From: Bacillota bacterium | GTDB taxonomy: Bacteria > Bacillota_I > Bacilli_A > Acholeplasmatales > Acholeplasmataceae | DNA length: 15,986 nt | Assembly (NCBI GenBank): GCA_030830185.1 | Contig: JAURNN010000078.1 | Span: 1-15,986, forward strand | Direction: 5' to 3' | Shown here: positions 7,417-15,480 of the stretch, one piece after another | How the letters are laid out: the number at the start of each line of letters is the position of its first letter | Position numbering within the stretch: position 1 is the first letter of the stretch | Notes under the pieces: generated by a model | What the model saw: the letters and a program-made list of their open reading frames with translations, nothing else | Told to the model about the DNA's origin: nothing | Database searches by the model: none | Position numbers and translations under genes: made by a program

Positions 7417-7444
7417 ATGATACCATAAAAAATGGTTTTTGCAA
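7417..7444 (-). promoter_or_regulatory. Promoter of the ZIP-regulator-mgtE-mgtE operon
   Basis: On the minus strand TTGCAA (7439-7444), a 16-base spacer and TATCAT (7417-7422), with TGG just before the -10 giving an extended -10. The spacer contains an inverted repeat, ACCAT-AAAAA-ATGGT (7422-7436). The -35 begins directly behind the T tract of the upstream terminator. Confidence 0.7.
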
Positions 7445-7445
7445 C

Positions 7446-7471
7446 AAAAAAAGCGATGATAATCATCGCTT
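7446..7471 (-). terminator. Rho-independent terminator of the RND transporter gene
   Basis: AAGCGATGA (7451-7459), loop TAA, TCATCGCTT (7463-7471): nine perfect pairs followed on the minus strand by a T run (7452 to 7446). It lies 10 bases after the stop codon and separates the RND gene from the metal operon. Confidence 0.87.
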
Positions 7472-7480
7472 AATTTTCTT

Positions 7481-10400
7481 TTATTTTGCTTCGTTTTTAA
7501 TTTGTTTTCTATTAAACATCGCGTAAATGGTTGGAACAACAAGCAAGGTAAGTAGGGTTGCATAAAGAAGTCCACCAATCGCAGTAATCGCAAGTGGTTG
7601 TAAGAGTTCAGATCCCTCACCAACACCAAGTGCTAAAATAAAGAGTGAAATCACTGTCGTTAACGCTGTCATAAAAATTGGACGTAACCGTGTCTCTCCA
7701 GCAGTCACAATCGCATCAATGACGCCTAAGCCTTGTTCTCTTAGTTGATTCATATAGTCAATTAAGACAATACCGTTATTCACAACAATACCAACGAGTA
7801 ACACAAATCCAACAAGTGCAACTAAACTTAAATTACTTCCTGTCACAAGGAGTGCAAGCATCCCACCTGTAAATGCAAGAGGAATCGTTCCTAAAATAAT
7901 GAGTGGATATTTAAGTGATTGGAACTGAATCGCCATGACCATGTACACAATTAAAATGGCAACGATCAGTCCTAACGCTAAATCTAAGAATAAACTTTGA
8001 ATTTCTTCATTTTCACCAGCAAACGTCACTGTATATCCACCACCATAACTTAAGAATGTTTCTGATTCTAAGTATGTATTCACGGCATCCACAACATCTT
8101 CTGATACAAGGGTAACGTTAAATCCATCTGCAATGCCTGCAGTAACTTCTAAGTATCTTGAGTTACCATCAGTGAAAATGGTTGCAAACCCTGTGACTTT
8201 TGAAATCGTAACAACCGTATTTTCATCATAAACAGAAACACCTAAACTTGAAAGTGATGTTGAAGCAGTTGGATTCATCGGATCAAAAGAAGTAAATGCA
8301 ACAGGAGATAAGTTTTCATCTAACGTCACAAACACCCCAGGATTGACAATCAATTGAACAGGTGTTCCTGCAACGTATGTCGGTAATAAGAAATTAGGAA
8401 CATAAAGTGGACCGTATAAAGCTTCATCATAACTTGAATCAATGAGTGCTCTCACCTCATCACTAAATAACATGACCCCACCTAAAAATTGTTCATAATC
8501 ACCAAAAACATCTAGTGATAAACCCAGCGCAGCATCTGTAGGGACATCAACCGTGTAGGTCACACCATCAATAAAGACATCGAGCGTTTCTGTTGTCCCT
8601 AAATTACCAAGTAAACTGAACGCTAAACCAAAGTTATCAATGACATCTTGATTGGTAAGTCCTAACTTAATGGCTTCTGCTTGATTGACATCAATAAAGA
8701 TTCTATCGGCACCAACATTAATACCATTATCTGGATCTTCAACACCTTCGATACCATTCATGATTTCTACAAGATCATTTGCAATTTTTTCAAGTGTTAA
8801 TAAATCAAAACCTGATATTTTTGCAGTAATTCCAGTTGGTCCAAATGCGCCAGCCGATGAATCTTGTGTTGAAACAGATACTTCAAGTAAGTTATCTATA
8901 GACATATTTTCTAAATCTTCAAAATCATAATTTAAAATAAATGATTCAATATCAACCGCGTTCTCTTGAGTAGATTTTGCGCGAGATTCAAGTAATGTGA
9001 TCGTCATCGCTAATGTTTCACCAGAACCTTGTGCTTGCGGTGGACCAAATACAAACCCACCACCTAATGTTGCAGAGACTGAATCGACATCACGAAGTGC
9101 GAGTAAATCAAAAGTGAGTTGATCTGCAAACGCTGTTTTTTCTTCAAATTCTAAATCACCTGCAAAGTTAATATTCACTGAAACCGTACCCTCATCTGTA
9201 GGAGGAATTAAAATAAAACCTCTAGAAAATACAATCGCAGATGATCCGATAAGTAAAACAACAATAATAAGAAATGTTAACCATTTATATTTAATTGAAA
9301 ATAATACACTGTGTTTATAAGCTGATTTAAACTTCTTAGATGCCTTAGACTCTTCTTTGACAACTAAGTCATTTAAAAATCTTGATGCCATCGATGGTAC
9401 CATCGATAGCGCAATCACTAAACTTGCTCCTAATGCATAGACAATCGTGAGTGCCATAGGAATAAAGATATCCGCCACTAAACCTTCAATAAAAAAGATT
9501 GGTAAGAACACAGCTGCTGTTGTTATCGTAGATGCTGCTATCGCTCCACCAACTTCTTTTGAACCTAATACAGCTGCTTCTATCTTAGATTTACCTTCTG
9601 AAAGTAGTCTGTAAATATTTTCAATAACAACAACCGAGTTATCAACAAGCATCCCGATTGCCAAGGCAAGACCACCCATTGAAATTATATTGAGTGAAAT
9701 ATTTGATAAAAACATGAGTAAAAAGGCAGCAACAACAGATATTGGAATCGCAAGTCCTACAATAATGGTTGGTTTAATATCTCTTAAAAAGACAAATAAA
9801 ACCCCAACTGCAAGTAGCCCACCAATAAGTAAGTTAACAAAAACTGAATTAATTGAGTCATTAATGAATGCACCTTGATCAAATAACACACCATAAGAAG
9901 CGTCATAAGGACTATTTTCAATAAGTGTATCTAATTTAGATAAAATACGAGAAGTGACTTCAGTGATTCCAACATCTGATTGTTTTTGAAATGATATTTG
10001 TATCCCTTGTCTACCATTCACTTTAGAGTAGCTTTGGGTCGCATTATTCACAAACTCTACTGACGTTGAAACATCATTTAAAGTATAGGTCACACCATCA
10101 ACATAATAAATTGGTAGATTTTTTAATTGGTCAAGTGTTTGTGGTGCATTTCCTAAATATAACAAACGTATGACACCTTCATCGAATGCTGCCCCAACTA
10201 AACCTTCTGTATTTTGTTCATTTAAGGTTGTTAAAACATCATCTTGTGTAAGTCCTAGTGTTTCTAAAGTGTTTTCATTTAAATTCACTTCTAAAACGAT
10301 ATCAGCTTCACCTGTTAAGGTCACATCAGCCACACCTGGAATACTTTTTAATTCATTTAAAATATCACGATTGATCCACTCAGTATTTAAAATAAGTGCC

Positions 10401-10852
10401 TCATCATCTGATACCGTTTCATCAAAACTACGATACATCGTCACATTCATGACAGGCAATAAATCTGGAGATAATCTTAAAATCGTTGTATTTCCAACAC
10501 CATCTGGAAATGTTAAGTTATTAATAATTTCTCTTAATTCAACAGTGACACTGTCTAAATTGGTACCATCTTGAAACGTTACAAATGAAATTGCAAAGTT
10601 TTCATTGGATTGTGAGGTCACTGTTGCAAAGTTTCCAATCGTAGATACTGCTGCTTCTAATGGATCAGAAACTGAACTCTCAATATCTTCTGGACTTGCA
10701 CCTGGATAGGATGTGATCGTTACAACAAAAGGTAAGTTTACTTCTGGAAATAACGTTAAAGGTAATCTTGTAATTGAAAATAGTCCTAAGACAATAATAA
10801 TTAAGATTCCCATTAAAACAGTAATCGGTTTTTTTACACTATAGTTACTCAT
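7481..10852 (-). CDS. RND-superfamily efflux transporter (AcrB/SwrC-like) with enlarged second extracytoplasmic loop
   Basis: A proton-driven membrane exporter. The 1123 residues show the RND plan: helix 1 (about 9-28), a first large loop (about 29-333), helices 2-6 (about 334-488), helix 7 (about 524-543), a second large loop (about 544-951) and helices 8-12 (about 952-1112). The proton-relay region in helix 4 reads GMLVDNSVVVIENIYR (400-415), keeping Asp403 but with Asn where AcrB has its second Asp. Helix 10 has GIVVNNGIVLID (1021-1032), with no Lys940 equivalent. Both patterns are common in Gram-positive and Bacteroidetes members. The second loop is about 100 residues longer than the first, while in AcrB they are nearly equal. 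No adaptor (HlyD/MFP) or outer-membrane gene is adjacent, as in solo SwrC-type pumps. The start is supported by AAGGAG at 10858-10863. The substrate is unknown; drugs, lipids or surfactants are possible. Confidence 0.93.
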   Translation of the reverse strand: MSNYSVKKPITVLMGILIIIVLGLFSITRLPLTLFPEVNLPFVVTITSYPGASPEDIESSVSDPLEAAVSTIGNFATVTSQSNENFAISFVTFQDGTNLDSVTVELREIINNLTFPDGVGNTTILRLSPDLLPVMNVTMYRSFDETVSDDEALILNTEWINRDILNELKSIPGVADVTLTGEADIVLEVNLNENTLETLGLTQDDVLTTLNEQNTEGLVGAAFDEGVIRLLYLGNAPQTLDQLKNLPIYYVDGVTYTLNDVSTSVEFVNNATQSYSKVNGRQGIQISFQKQSDVGITEVTSRILSKLDTLIENSPYDASYGVLFDQGAFINDSINSVFVNLLIGGLLAVGVLFVFLRDIKPTIIVGLAIPISVVAAFLLMFLSNISLNIISMGGLALAIGMLVDNSVVVIENIYRLLSEGKSKIEAAVLGSKEVGGAIAASTITTAAVFLPIFFIEGLVADIFIPMALTIVYALGASLVIALSMVPSMASRFLNDLVVKEESKASKKFKSAYKHSVLFSIKYKWLTFLIIVVLLIGSSAIVFSRGFILIPPTDEGTVSVNINFAGDLEFEEKTAFADQLTFDLLALRDVDSVSATLGGGFVFGPPQAQGSGETLAMTITLLESRAKSTQENAVDIESFILNYDFEDLENMSIDNLLEVSVSTQDSSAGAFGPTGITAKISGFDLLTLEKIANDLVEIMNGIEGVEDPDNGINVGADRIFIDVNQAEAIKLGLTNQDVIDNFGLAFSLLGNLGTTETLDVFIDGVTYTVDVPTDAALGLSLDVFGDYEQFLGGVMLFSDEVRALIDSSYDEALYGPLYVPNFLLPTYVAGTPVQLIVNPGVFVTLDENLSPVAFTSFDPMNPTASTSLSSLGVSVYDENTVVTISKVTGFATIFTDGNSRYLEVTAGIADGFNVTLVSEDVVDAVNTYLESETFLSYGGGYTVTFAGENEEIQSLFLDLALGLIVAILIVYMVMAIQFQSLKYPLIILGTIPLAFTGGMLALLVTGSNLSLVALVGFVLLVGIVVNNGIVLIDYMNQLREQGLGVIDAIVTAGETRLRPIFMTALTTVISLFILALGVGEGSELLQPLAITAIGGLLYATLLTLLVVPTIYAMFNRKQIKNEAK

Positions 10853-10879
10853 AATTGCTCCTTAATTTTCTACATGATA

Positions 10880-10885
10880 AGTATA
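10880..10885 (-). promoter_or_regulatory. Extended -10 promoter of the RND transporter gene
   Basis: TATACT on the minus strand is preceded by TGG (TG-N-TATACT), an extended -10 element, 28 bases before the start codon. The -35 region (AAGGTT at 17-base spacing) is poor, which extended -10 promoters tolerate. Confidence 0.55.
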
Positions 10886-10956
10886 CCAATAACATATATA
10901 AAAACCTTATAAAAAACCATTGTTACGATAGTTTTACATATTAAGAAAAAATCAAT

Positions 10957-10978
10957 AAAAAACCACCCGAAGGCGGTT
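10957..10978 (-). terminator. Rho-independent terminator of the ABC-tldD-tldE operon
   Basis: On the minus strand AACCGCC, loop TTCG, GGTGGTT (10978 to 10961; one G·T pair), then a T run ending at 10957. The stem begins on the last base of the tldE stop codon. The TTCG tetraloop closed by C-G is especially stable. Confidence 0.88.
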
Positions 10979-12294
10979 TATTTAGATTCTCCACTTATGG
11001 ATAATGATTTGACATATACGCTTGGACTACCAAAACCTGAGACATCAAATTTTAAATCGTTTGCAAATCCTTCAATCGCATTCATGACGTCAAAGAAATT
11101 TCCAGAAACAACAATCATGTTGACTGGATAGGTGACTTTCCCGTTTTCAATCTTAAAGCCCCTTGCTTGAAGTGAGAACTCACCTGATATCGCTTTGACA
11201 CCAGCGTGTAAGCCAACGAGTTCTGTGATATAAACGCCGTCGCTAATAGGTTCTATGAGTGCATCAAAACTTTTTTCACCTGGCTCTAAAAAAAGGTTCG
11301 TTGTTTGAATACCCCCACTAAAACTATTCCCTGATGGGTCATGATTAAATATGGATGCCATTTTTAAGTCATTGATAAATCCTTGAAAAACACCATCTTT
11401 AATGATGTATTTTTTCTTGCAAGCAACCCCTTCATCATCAAATGGAATTTGGAAATATGCTTTTTCATGCAAGGGATCATCAATCAAATTAAAGTTTGAT
11501 TGTGCAATCGACTCTCCTACCTTATTTTCATAAGGGGTTAAATGACGATATGCCGATTCTGCAGAATACAGTCCTGAAAAGACAGAAAGTAAATTGGAAA
11601 ATGTTTCATTAGAAAACACAACTGGATAAAACTTAGTTGGTAATGAGACTGGCCCTAAACTTTTTAATCCTTTTTCAATCGTGATATCAGCAAGCTTGTT
11701 AGGATCAAACTGATCATAGGTTTTAAATATATCAAATTCATAAGCGGTTGTAACATCTTCGCCTTCTTTAAAGACACCGACACCATACGCATATGCAAAA
11801 CGGTTTTTTCTTGCTAAGTGAAGTCCTTTTGAGTTGGTTAATATCGCACCACTTGTATTTTCTTGATAAACTGCTGTTTGTACATTGGATACTTTTTCAT
11901 TGTTTCTAATGCGCATTTCAAGTGTAATTAGATCGTCTACTTTTTTTGTCATTGGGACATTTGAAAAATCAAAATCATTTTCTTTCACTTCAGGATATGT
12001 TTTTGATCCTTCATAAATGATCGCTGGTTCTTTGACCGTTAAAACTTTCGCATTTTCAATGATTTTATCAAGCATTTTATCAACGTGTTCATCAGAGATA
12101 TATTCAAATTTTACCTTACCCATGTTGCCTTCAAAAACACCGCGAATAGAAACCGTTGAAACATCTGAAATGGTATTTTGTTCGATTTTTCCTTCATAAG
12201 AAACGAGTTTTAAAGATGAGGATTCAGAGACTGAAATTTCAACATCTGATAAACCTTTTGAAAGTCCTAATTCTATCCATTTTTTTGTGTTCAT
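10978..12294 (-). CDS. tldE: TldE/PmbA, partner subunit of the TldD/TldE metallopeptidase
   Basis: The non-catalytic partner in the TldD-TldE heterodimer. In E. coli that complex matures microcin B17 and degrades unfolded CcdA antitoxin by cutting unstructured peptides. The 438 residues match the family's usual length (about 450) and the U62-type fold: an N-terminal domain starting at about 15 (DVEISVSESSSLKLVSYEGK) and a C-terminal part with GVYITELVGLHAGVKAISGEFSLQARGF, the typical PmbA ending. No HExxxH zinc motif is present, as expected for TldE. The start overlaps the tldD stop by ATGA, and AGGAGGT lies 5 bases before the ATG inside tldD, so the two are translationally coupled. The stop codon abuts a strong terminator, so it is the last gene of the unit. 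Confidence 0.92.
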   Translation of the reverse strand: MNTKKWIELGLSKGLSDVEISVSESSSLKLVSYEGKIEQNTISDVSTVSIRGVFEGNMGKVKFEYISDEHVDKMLDKIIENAKVLTVKEPAIIYEGSKTYPEVKENDFDFSNVPMTKKVDDLITLEMRIRNNEKVSNVQTAVYQENTSGAILTNSKGLHLARKNRFAYAYGVGVFKEGEDVTTAYEFDIFKTYDQFDPNKLADITIEKGLKSLGPVSLPTKFYPVVFSNETFSNLLSVFSGLYSAESAYRHLTPYENKVGESIAQSNFNLIDDPLHEKAYFQIPFDDEGVACKKKYIIKDGVFQGFINDLKMASIFNHDPSGNSFSGGIQTTNLFLEPGEKSFDALIEPISDGVYITELVGLHAGVKAISGEFSLQARGFKIENGKVTYPVNMIVVSGNFFDVMNAIEGFANDLKFDVSGFGSPSVYVKSLSISGESK

Positions 12295-13676
12295 GCTTGA
12301 CCTCCTGCCCCACCAACGGTCATTTTAGAAACACGAATGGTTGGTTGTCCGACATCGGTTGGAATCGATCCTGAAATAGAACCACACATTCCTTGACCAA
12401 AATCTAAGTTATCTGCAACTTTATCAATTTTAAATAATACTTCATGACCCTTACCAATCAACATGGCACCTTTAACAGGTGTGGTTAACTTACCATCTTC
12501 AATCATATAACCTTCAGAAACTGAAAAGTTAAATTCTCCTGTTGCTGGTGAGACTTGACCACCACCAAGTTGTTTTGCATATAGACCGTATTTGGTATCT
12601 TTAATGATATCTTCTACTTTATCTTTACCTGGAGCAATATAGGTTGTATTCATACGAGAAGTTGGTGGAAATTTATAGTTTTGACGACGACCAGATCCTG
12701 TTGGTTTGTGATTCATCGTGAGTCCATTTCTGTAATCTACTAAATAGGATTTTAAAATTCCGTTTTCAATGAGTAAGTTCTTTTGCGTTTTCATGCCTTC
12801 ATCATCAAAAGATGTACGTCCCCATGCACCATCAACATCGCCATCATCATACGCTGTGACAACAGAGGATCCAATGGCTTGACCAAGTTTACCTGTAAAT
12901 GGAGATAATCCTTTGGCAACTGATGTTGCTTCAAGTGGATGACCACACGCTTCATGGAAAATAACCCCGCCCCAACCATTTGCGAGTACAACTGGCATTT
13001 CCTGAGCAACAATCGGTTGTGCTGAAAGCATATGGATCGCACGTTCTGCGACATTTTTAGCAAGTGCAAATGGATTAACATCATCAAAGATTTCAAATCC
13101 CATTGCACGGCCTGGTCCTTCGAAAACTTGTTGCATTTGGCCATTTTCACTTGCAACGCCCATTAATATGACACGAGCATAATGACGTTCATCATTTTGA
13201 TACACACCATTAGAGTTTGCAACTAAGATTGATTGTTTCCATGATAGTAATTGAGTAATGGATTGAACAATTCTTTTGTCATGAGATAAAATGATATCTG
13301 CTAAAGCAAGTAATTTTTCAGTTTTTTCACTTGCAGAAACATCTTCCATTGGTCGTTTGACTTTGTTATCAAATGGGAGTGCCTCTCTAAGTGGTGTTGC
13401 TACTTTTTTCTCACCCGTAAATGATGCACTTAATGAGACCACAAGCGCACGTACTTTTTCTTCTGAGACATCATTAGAGTAACCGTACACGACATCATTA
13501 TTTTTAATGAGTCTCACACCGACACCATGAACATTATTAAATGATACATTACTGACATCTTTTGAAGTTACACGAATCGCTTCTTGATTGGTATCTTCAA
13601 AAAACAATTCAGCGAAATCAGCGCCAGTTTGTAATGCGTCATTTAAAAGGTCTTGAATCACGTTTTTATTTAACAT
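12291..13676 (-). CDS. tldD: TldD, zinc metallopeptidase subunit
   Basis: The catalytic subunit of the TldD/TldE protease, which cuts extended peptides threaded into the heterodimer. From the chosen start the protein has 461 residues (E. coli 481). The zinc motif HEACGH lies at 241-246 and the third-ligand Cys431 is in GMCGSISGSIPTDVGQPTIR. The conserved GSGRRQNYKFPPTSRMNTTY block is at 327-346 and the TVGG ending at 453-456. A longer frame reaches 13763, but its first 29 residues overlap the ABC gene, look unlike TldD and lack a binding site. The ATG at 13676 has AAGGAA about 8 bases upstream and begins one base after the ABC stop (TAAGATG). The unbroken link to an exporter suggests a shared substrate or role, which is inferred. 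Confidence 0.94.
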   Translation of the reverse strand: MLNKNVIQDLLNDALQTGADFAELFFEDTNQEAIRVTSKDVSNVSFNNVHGVGVRLIKNNDVVYGYSNDVSEEKVRALVVSLSASFTGEKKVATPLREALPFDNKVKRPMEDVSASEKTEKLLALADIILSHDKRIVQSITQLLSWKQSILVANSNGVYQNDERHYARVILMGVASENGQMQQVFEGPGRAMGFEIFDDVNPFALAKNVAERAIHMLSAQPIVAQEMPVVLANGWGGVIFHEACGHPLEATSVAKGLSPFTGKLGQAIGSSVVTAYDDGDVDGAWGRTSFDDEGMKTQKNLLIENGILKSYLVDYRNGLTMNHKPTGSGRRQNYKFPPTSRMNTTYIAPGKDKVEDIIKDTKYGLYAKQLGGGQVSPATGEFNFSVSEGYMIEDGKLTTPVKGAMLIGKGHEVLFKIDKVADNLDFGQGMCGSISGSIPTDVGQPTIRVSKMTVGGAGGQA

Positions 13677-13677
13677 C

Positions 13678-15480
13678 TTATTCTTCCTTTCTTGCTTCAT
13701 ATTGGAGTTGATATAAATTAAAGTAAAGTCCTTTTTCTTTGAGCAACACTTGATGAGAACCACTTTCTATTATTTTACCATGACTCATGACAATGATTTG
13801 GTCTGCATGCTGTATGGTCGATAATCTGTGCGCAACAATAATCATGGTTGAGATATTCATCATCTTCTCTAAACTTTCTTGAATGATGCTTTCAGTTTCA
13901 CTATCAATATTGGCAGTTGCTTCATCAAGAATCATCAGTGATGGTTTATATAATACGGTTCTTGCAAAAGAAATGAGTTGTCTTTGACCAGATGAAAAAT
14001 TATTTCCTCGTTCTAAGACTTTGTGTTCATAGCCATCATTTAAATTCTCAATGACATGATCAAGTCCAACATAGTTTGCTGCCTGAATCATATCTTCATC
14101 TGTTTTTGTTTCATCAAAAAGTTTAATATTTTCTTTGAGTGTTCCACTAAATAAAAACACATCTTGAAGCATTTGACCAATATGAGAGCGTAAGCTTTCA
14201 CGTTTAATCTTTTTAATGTCGATACCATCAATTAAAATTTGACCTTGTTGAATATCATAGTTTCTTACAATTAAATTAAGAATCGTGGATTTACCAGAAC
14301 CTGTTGCGCCTACAAAAGCGACTGTTTGATCTGGTTTCACTTCAAAGGATACACCTTTTAATACCCATTCATCAGGAATGTATGAAAACCATACATCTTT
14401 AAAGACTATAGATCCTTTAAATGATGAGAGATCAACAGCATCTTCTTCATTGATGATATCTGGTTTTGTATCTAAGACATCAAATATTTTTTCTGCACTG
14501 GCAAATGCATTTTGAAGCATATTAAATTGCTCTGCCATTTGTAAAATCGGTTCAAAGAAATCTCTGACGTAACTATAATAACTAAATAAAAGTCCTGCAC
14601 TGAATACAAAGATATACACTTCTTGATTGATGACATCACCAATCCCTAAAAATAAGATGAGTAAGACACCAATCATTGAAAATAAATACATTAAAGGGCG
14701 ATACGTTCCAAAAACAAGAATTTCTTTCATATAGCTTTTTCTTAAATGATTTGATTTTTCATAAAAGACCGTTCTTTTTTTAGTTTCTTGATTAAATGCT
14801 TGCGTAATTTTCATCCCAGATAAATTTTCAGATAGAAATGCATTCACTTCAGATACGTTAGATCGTACTTGACGATACGATGCACGAGAATACTTTCTAA
14901 ATAAGATGGTTGCAAAAAAGACTACGGGTAAAAATAACATCAAGATTAAAGTGATCTTATAATTAATGACAAATAAAACAATGATAATTCCTGTTAAATA
15001 AATCACATTTCGAATTAAGTTTGCAGCAACATTGGTATACATTTCGGATAACGTATTAGTATCATTGGTGACTCGTGTGACAAGTTTACCAACGGGTACT
15101 TGATTGAGTTGAGCTGGTCCAAGTGTTTGAATGTGTTCAAAGACTTCATGACGCATCGATAAAATAATCTTTTGTCCAATTTCTTGAAGCCACAATGATT
15201 GACGGTATTCAATATTAAATGCAACCACCATGAGTAATACAAACCCACCACCTAAATACACTAAATAATTAAGTTTTTCTGCGACCGTTAACGTTTGTGA
15301 AATCACAACATCAATCGTGACTCCAATAATCAGTGAAGGAATAAGTTGAACAATAATTGAAACTAACATCATCACTAAGACAAGGATAAATCTTTTTTTA
15401 TGCGGTTTAATATAAGAAATGAGGCGTGAAAGTATTTCTTTGTCAGGTTTTTCTCTTGTATATTCTTTAAAATCTTTCAT
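13678..15480 (-). CDS. Heterodimeric ABC exporter, complete subunit (catalytic Walker B, atypical signature)
   Basis: An ABC-type multidrug/peptide exporter half-transporter of 600 residues: membrane domain about 1-330 with six helices (first at about 31-55), then the nucleotide-binding domain about 355-600. Walker A is GATGSGKST (391-399), the Q-loop Gln is at 439, Walker B is LMILDEATANID with catalytic Glu520, and the switch His is 551. The signature is FSSGQ (495-499) instead of LSGGQ. The partner upstream has the opposite pattern, so the pair should form one working and one degenerate ATP site, as in BmrCD, LmrCD and TM287/288. No peptidase C39 domain is fused. It overlaps its partner by ATGA (GAGG 7 bases before the ATG) and is followed one base later by tldD. 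The substrate is not evident: drugs, lipids or peptides are all known for this class. Confidence 0.94.
   Translation of the reverse strand: MKDFKEYTREKPDKEILSRLISYIKPHKKRFILVLVMMLVSIIVQLIPSLIIGVTIDVVISQTLTVAEKLNYLVYLGGGFVLLMVVAFNIEYRQSLWLQEIGQKIILSMRHEVFEHIQTLGPAQLNQVPVGKLVTRVTNDTNTLSEMYTNVAANLIRNVIYLTGIIIVLFVINYKITLILMLFLPVVFFATILFRKYSRASYRQVRSNVSEVNAFLSENLSGMKITQAFNQETKKRTVFYEKSNHLRKSYMKEILVFGTYRPLMYLFSMIGVLLILFLGIGDVINQEVYIFVFSAGLLFSYYSYVRDFFEPILQMAEQFNMLQNAFASAEKIFDVLDTKPDIINEEDAVDLSSFKGSIVFKDVWFSYIPDEWVLKGVSFEVKPDQTVAFVGATGSGKSTILNLIVRNYDIQQGQILIDGIDIKKIKRESLRSHIGQMLQDVFLFSGTLKENIKLFDETKTDEDMIQAANYVGLDHVIENLNDGYEHKVLERGNNFSSGQRQLISFARTVLYKPSLMILDEATANIDSETESIIQESLEKMMNISTMIIVAHRLSTIQHADQIIVMSHGKIIESGSHQVLLKEKGLYFNLYQLQYEARKEE

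Noticed and set aside
10170..10574. A 134-codon open frame on the plus strand
   Set aside because: It is antisense to the RND gene, has a Ser/Thr/Lys-rich composition expected from reading a coding strand backwards, no ribosome binding site and no family motif.
7481..10852. The RND gene as a metal pump (CzcA type) belonging to the neighbouring metal operon
   Set aside because: It has its own promoter and terminator and lacks the operator palindrome. Its helix 4 reads VDNSVVVIEN rather than the heavy-metal type VDGAVVIVEN.
13677..13763. An upstream extension of the tldD frame that would give a 490-residue protein
   Set aside because: The extra 29 residues lie within the 3' end of the ABC gene in another frame, have no TldD similarity and no ribosome binding site. 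The ATG at 13676 has AAGGAA upstream and matches the family's usual N-terminus.
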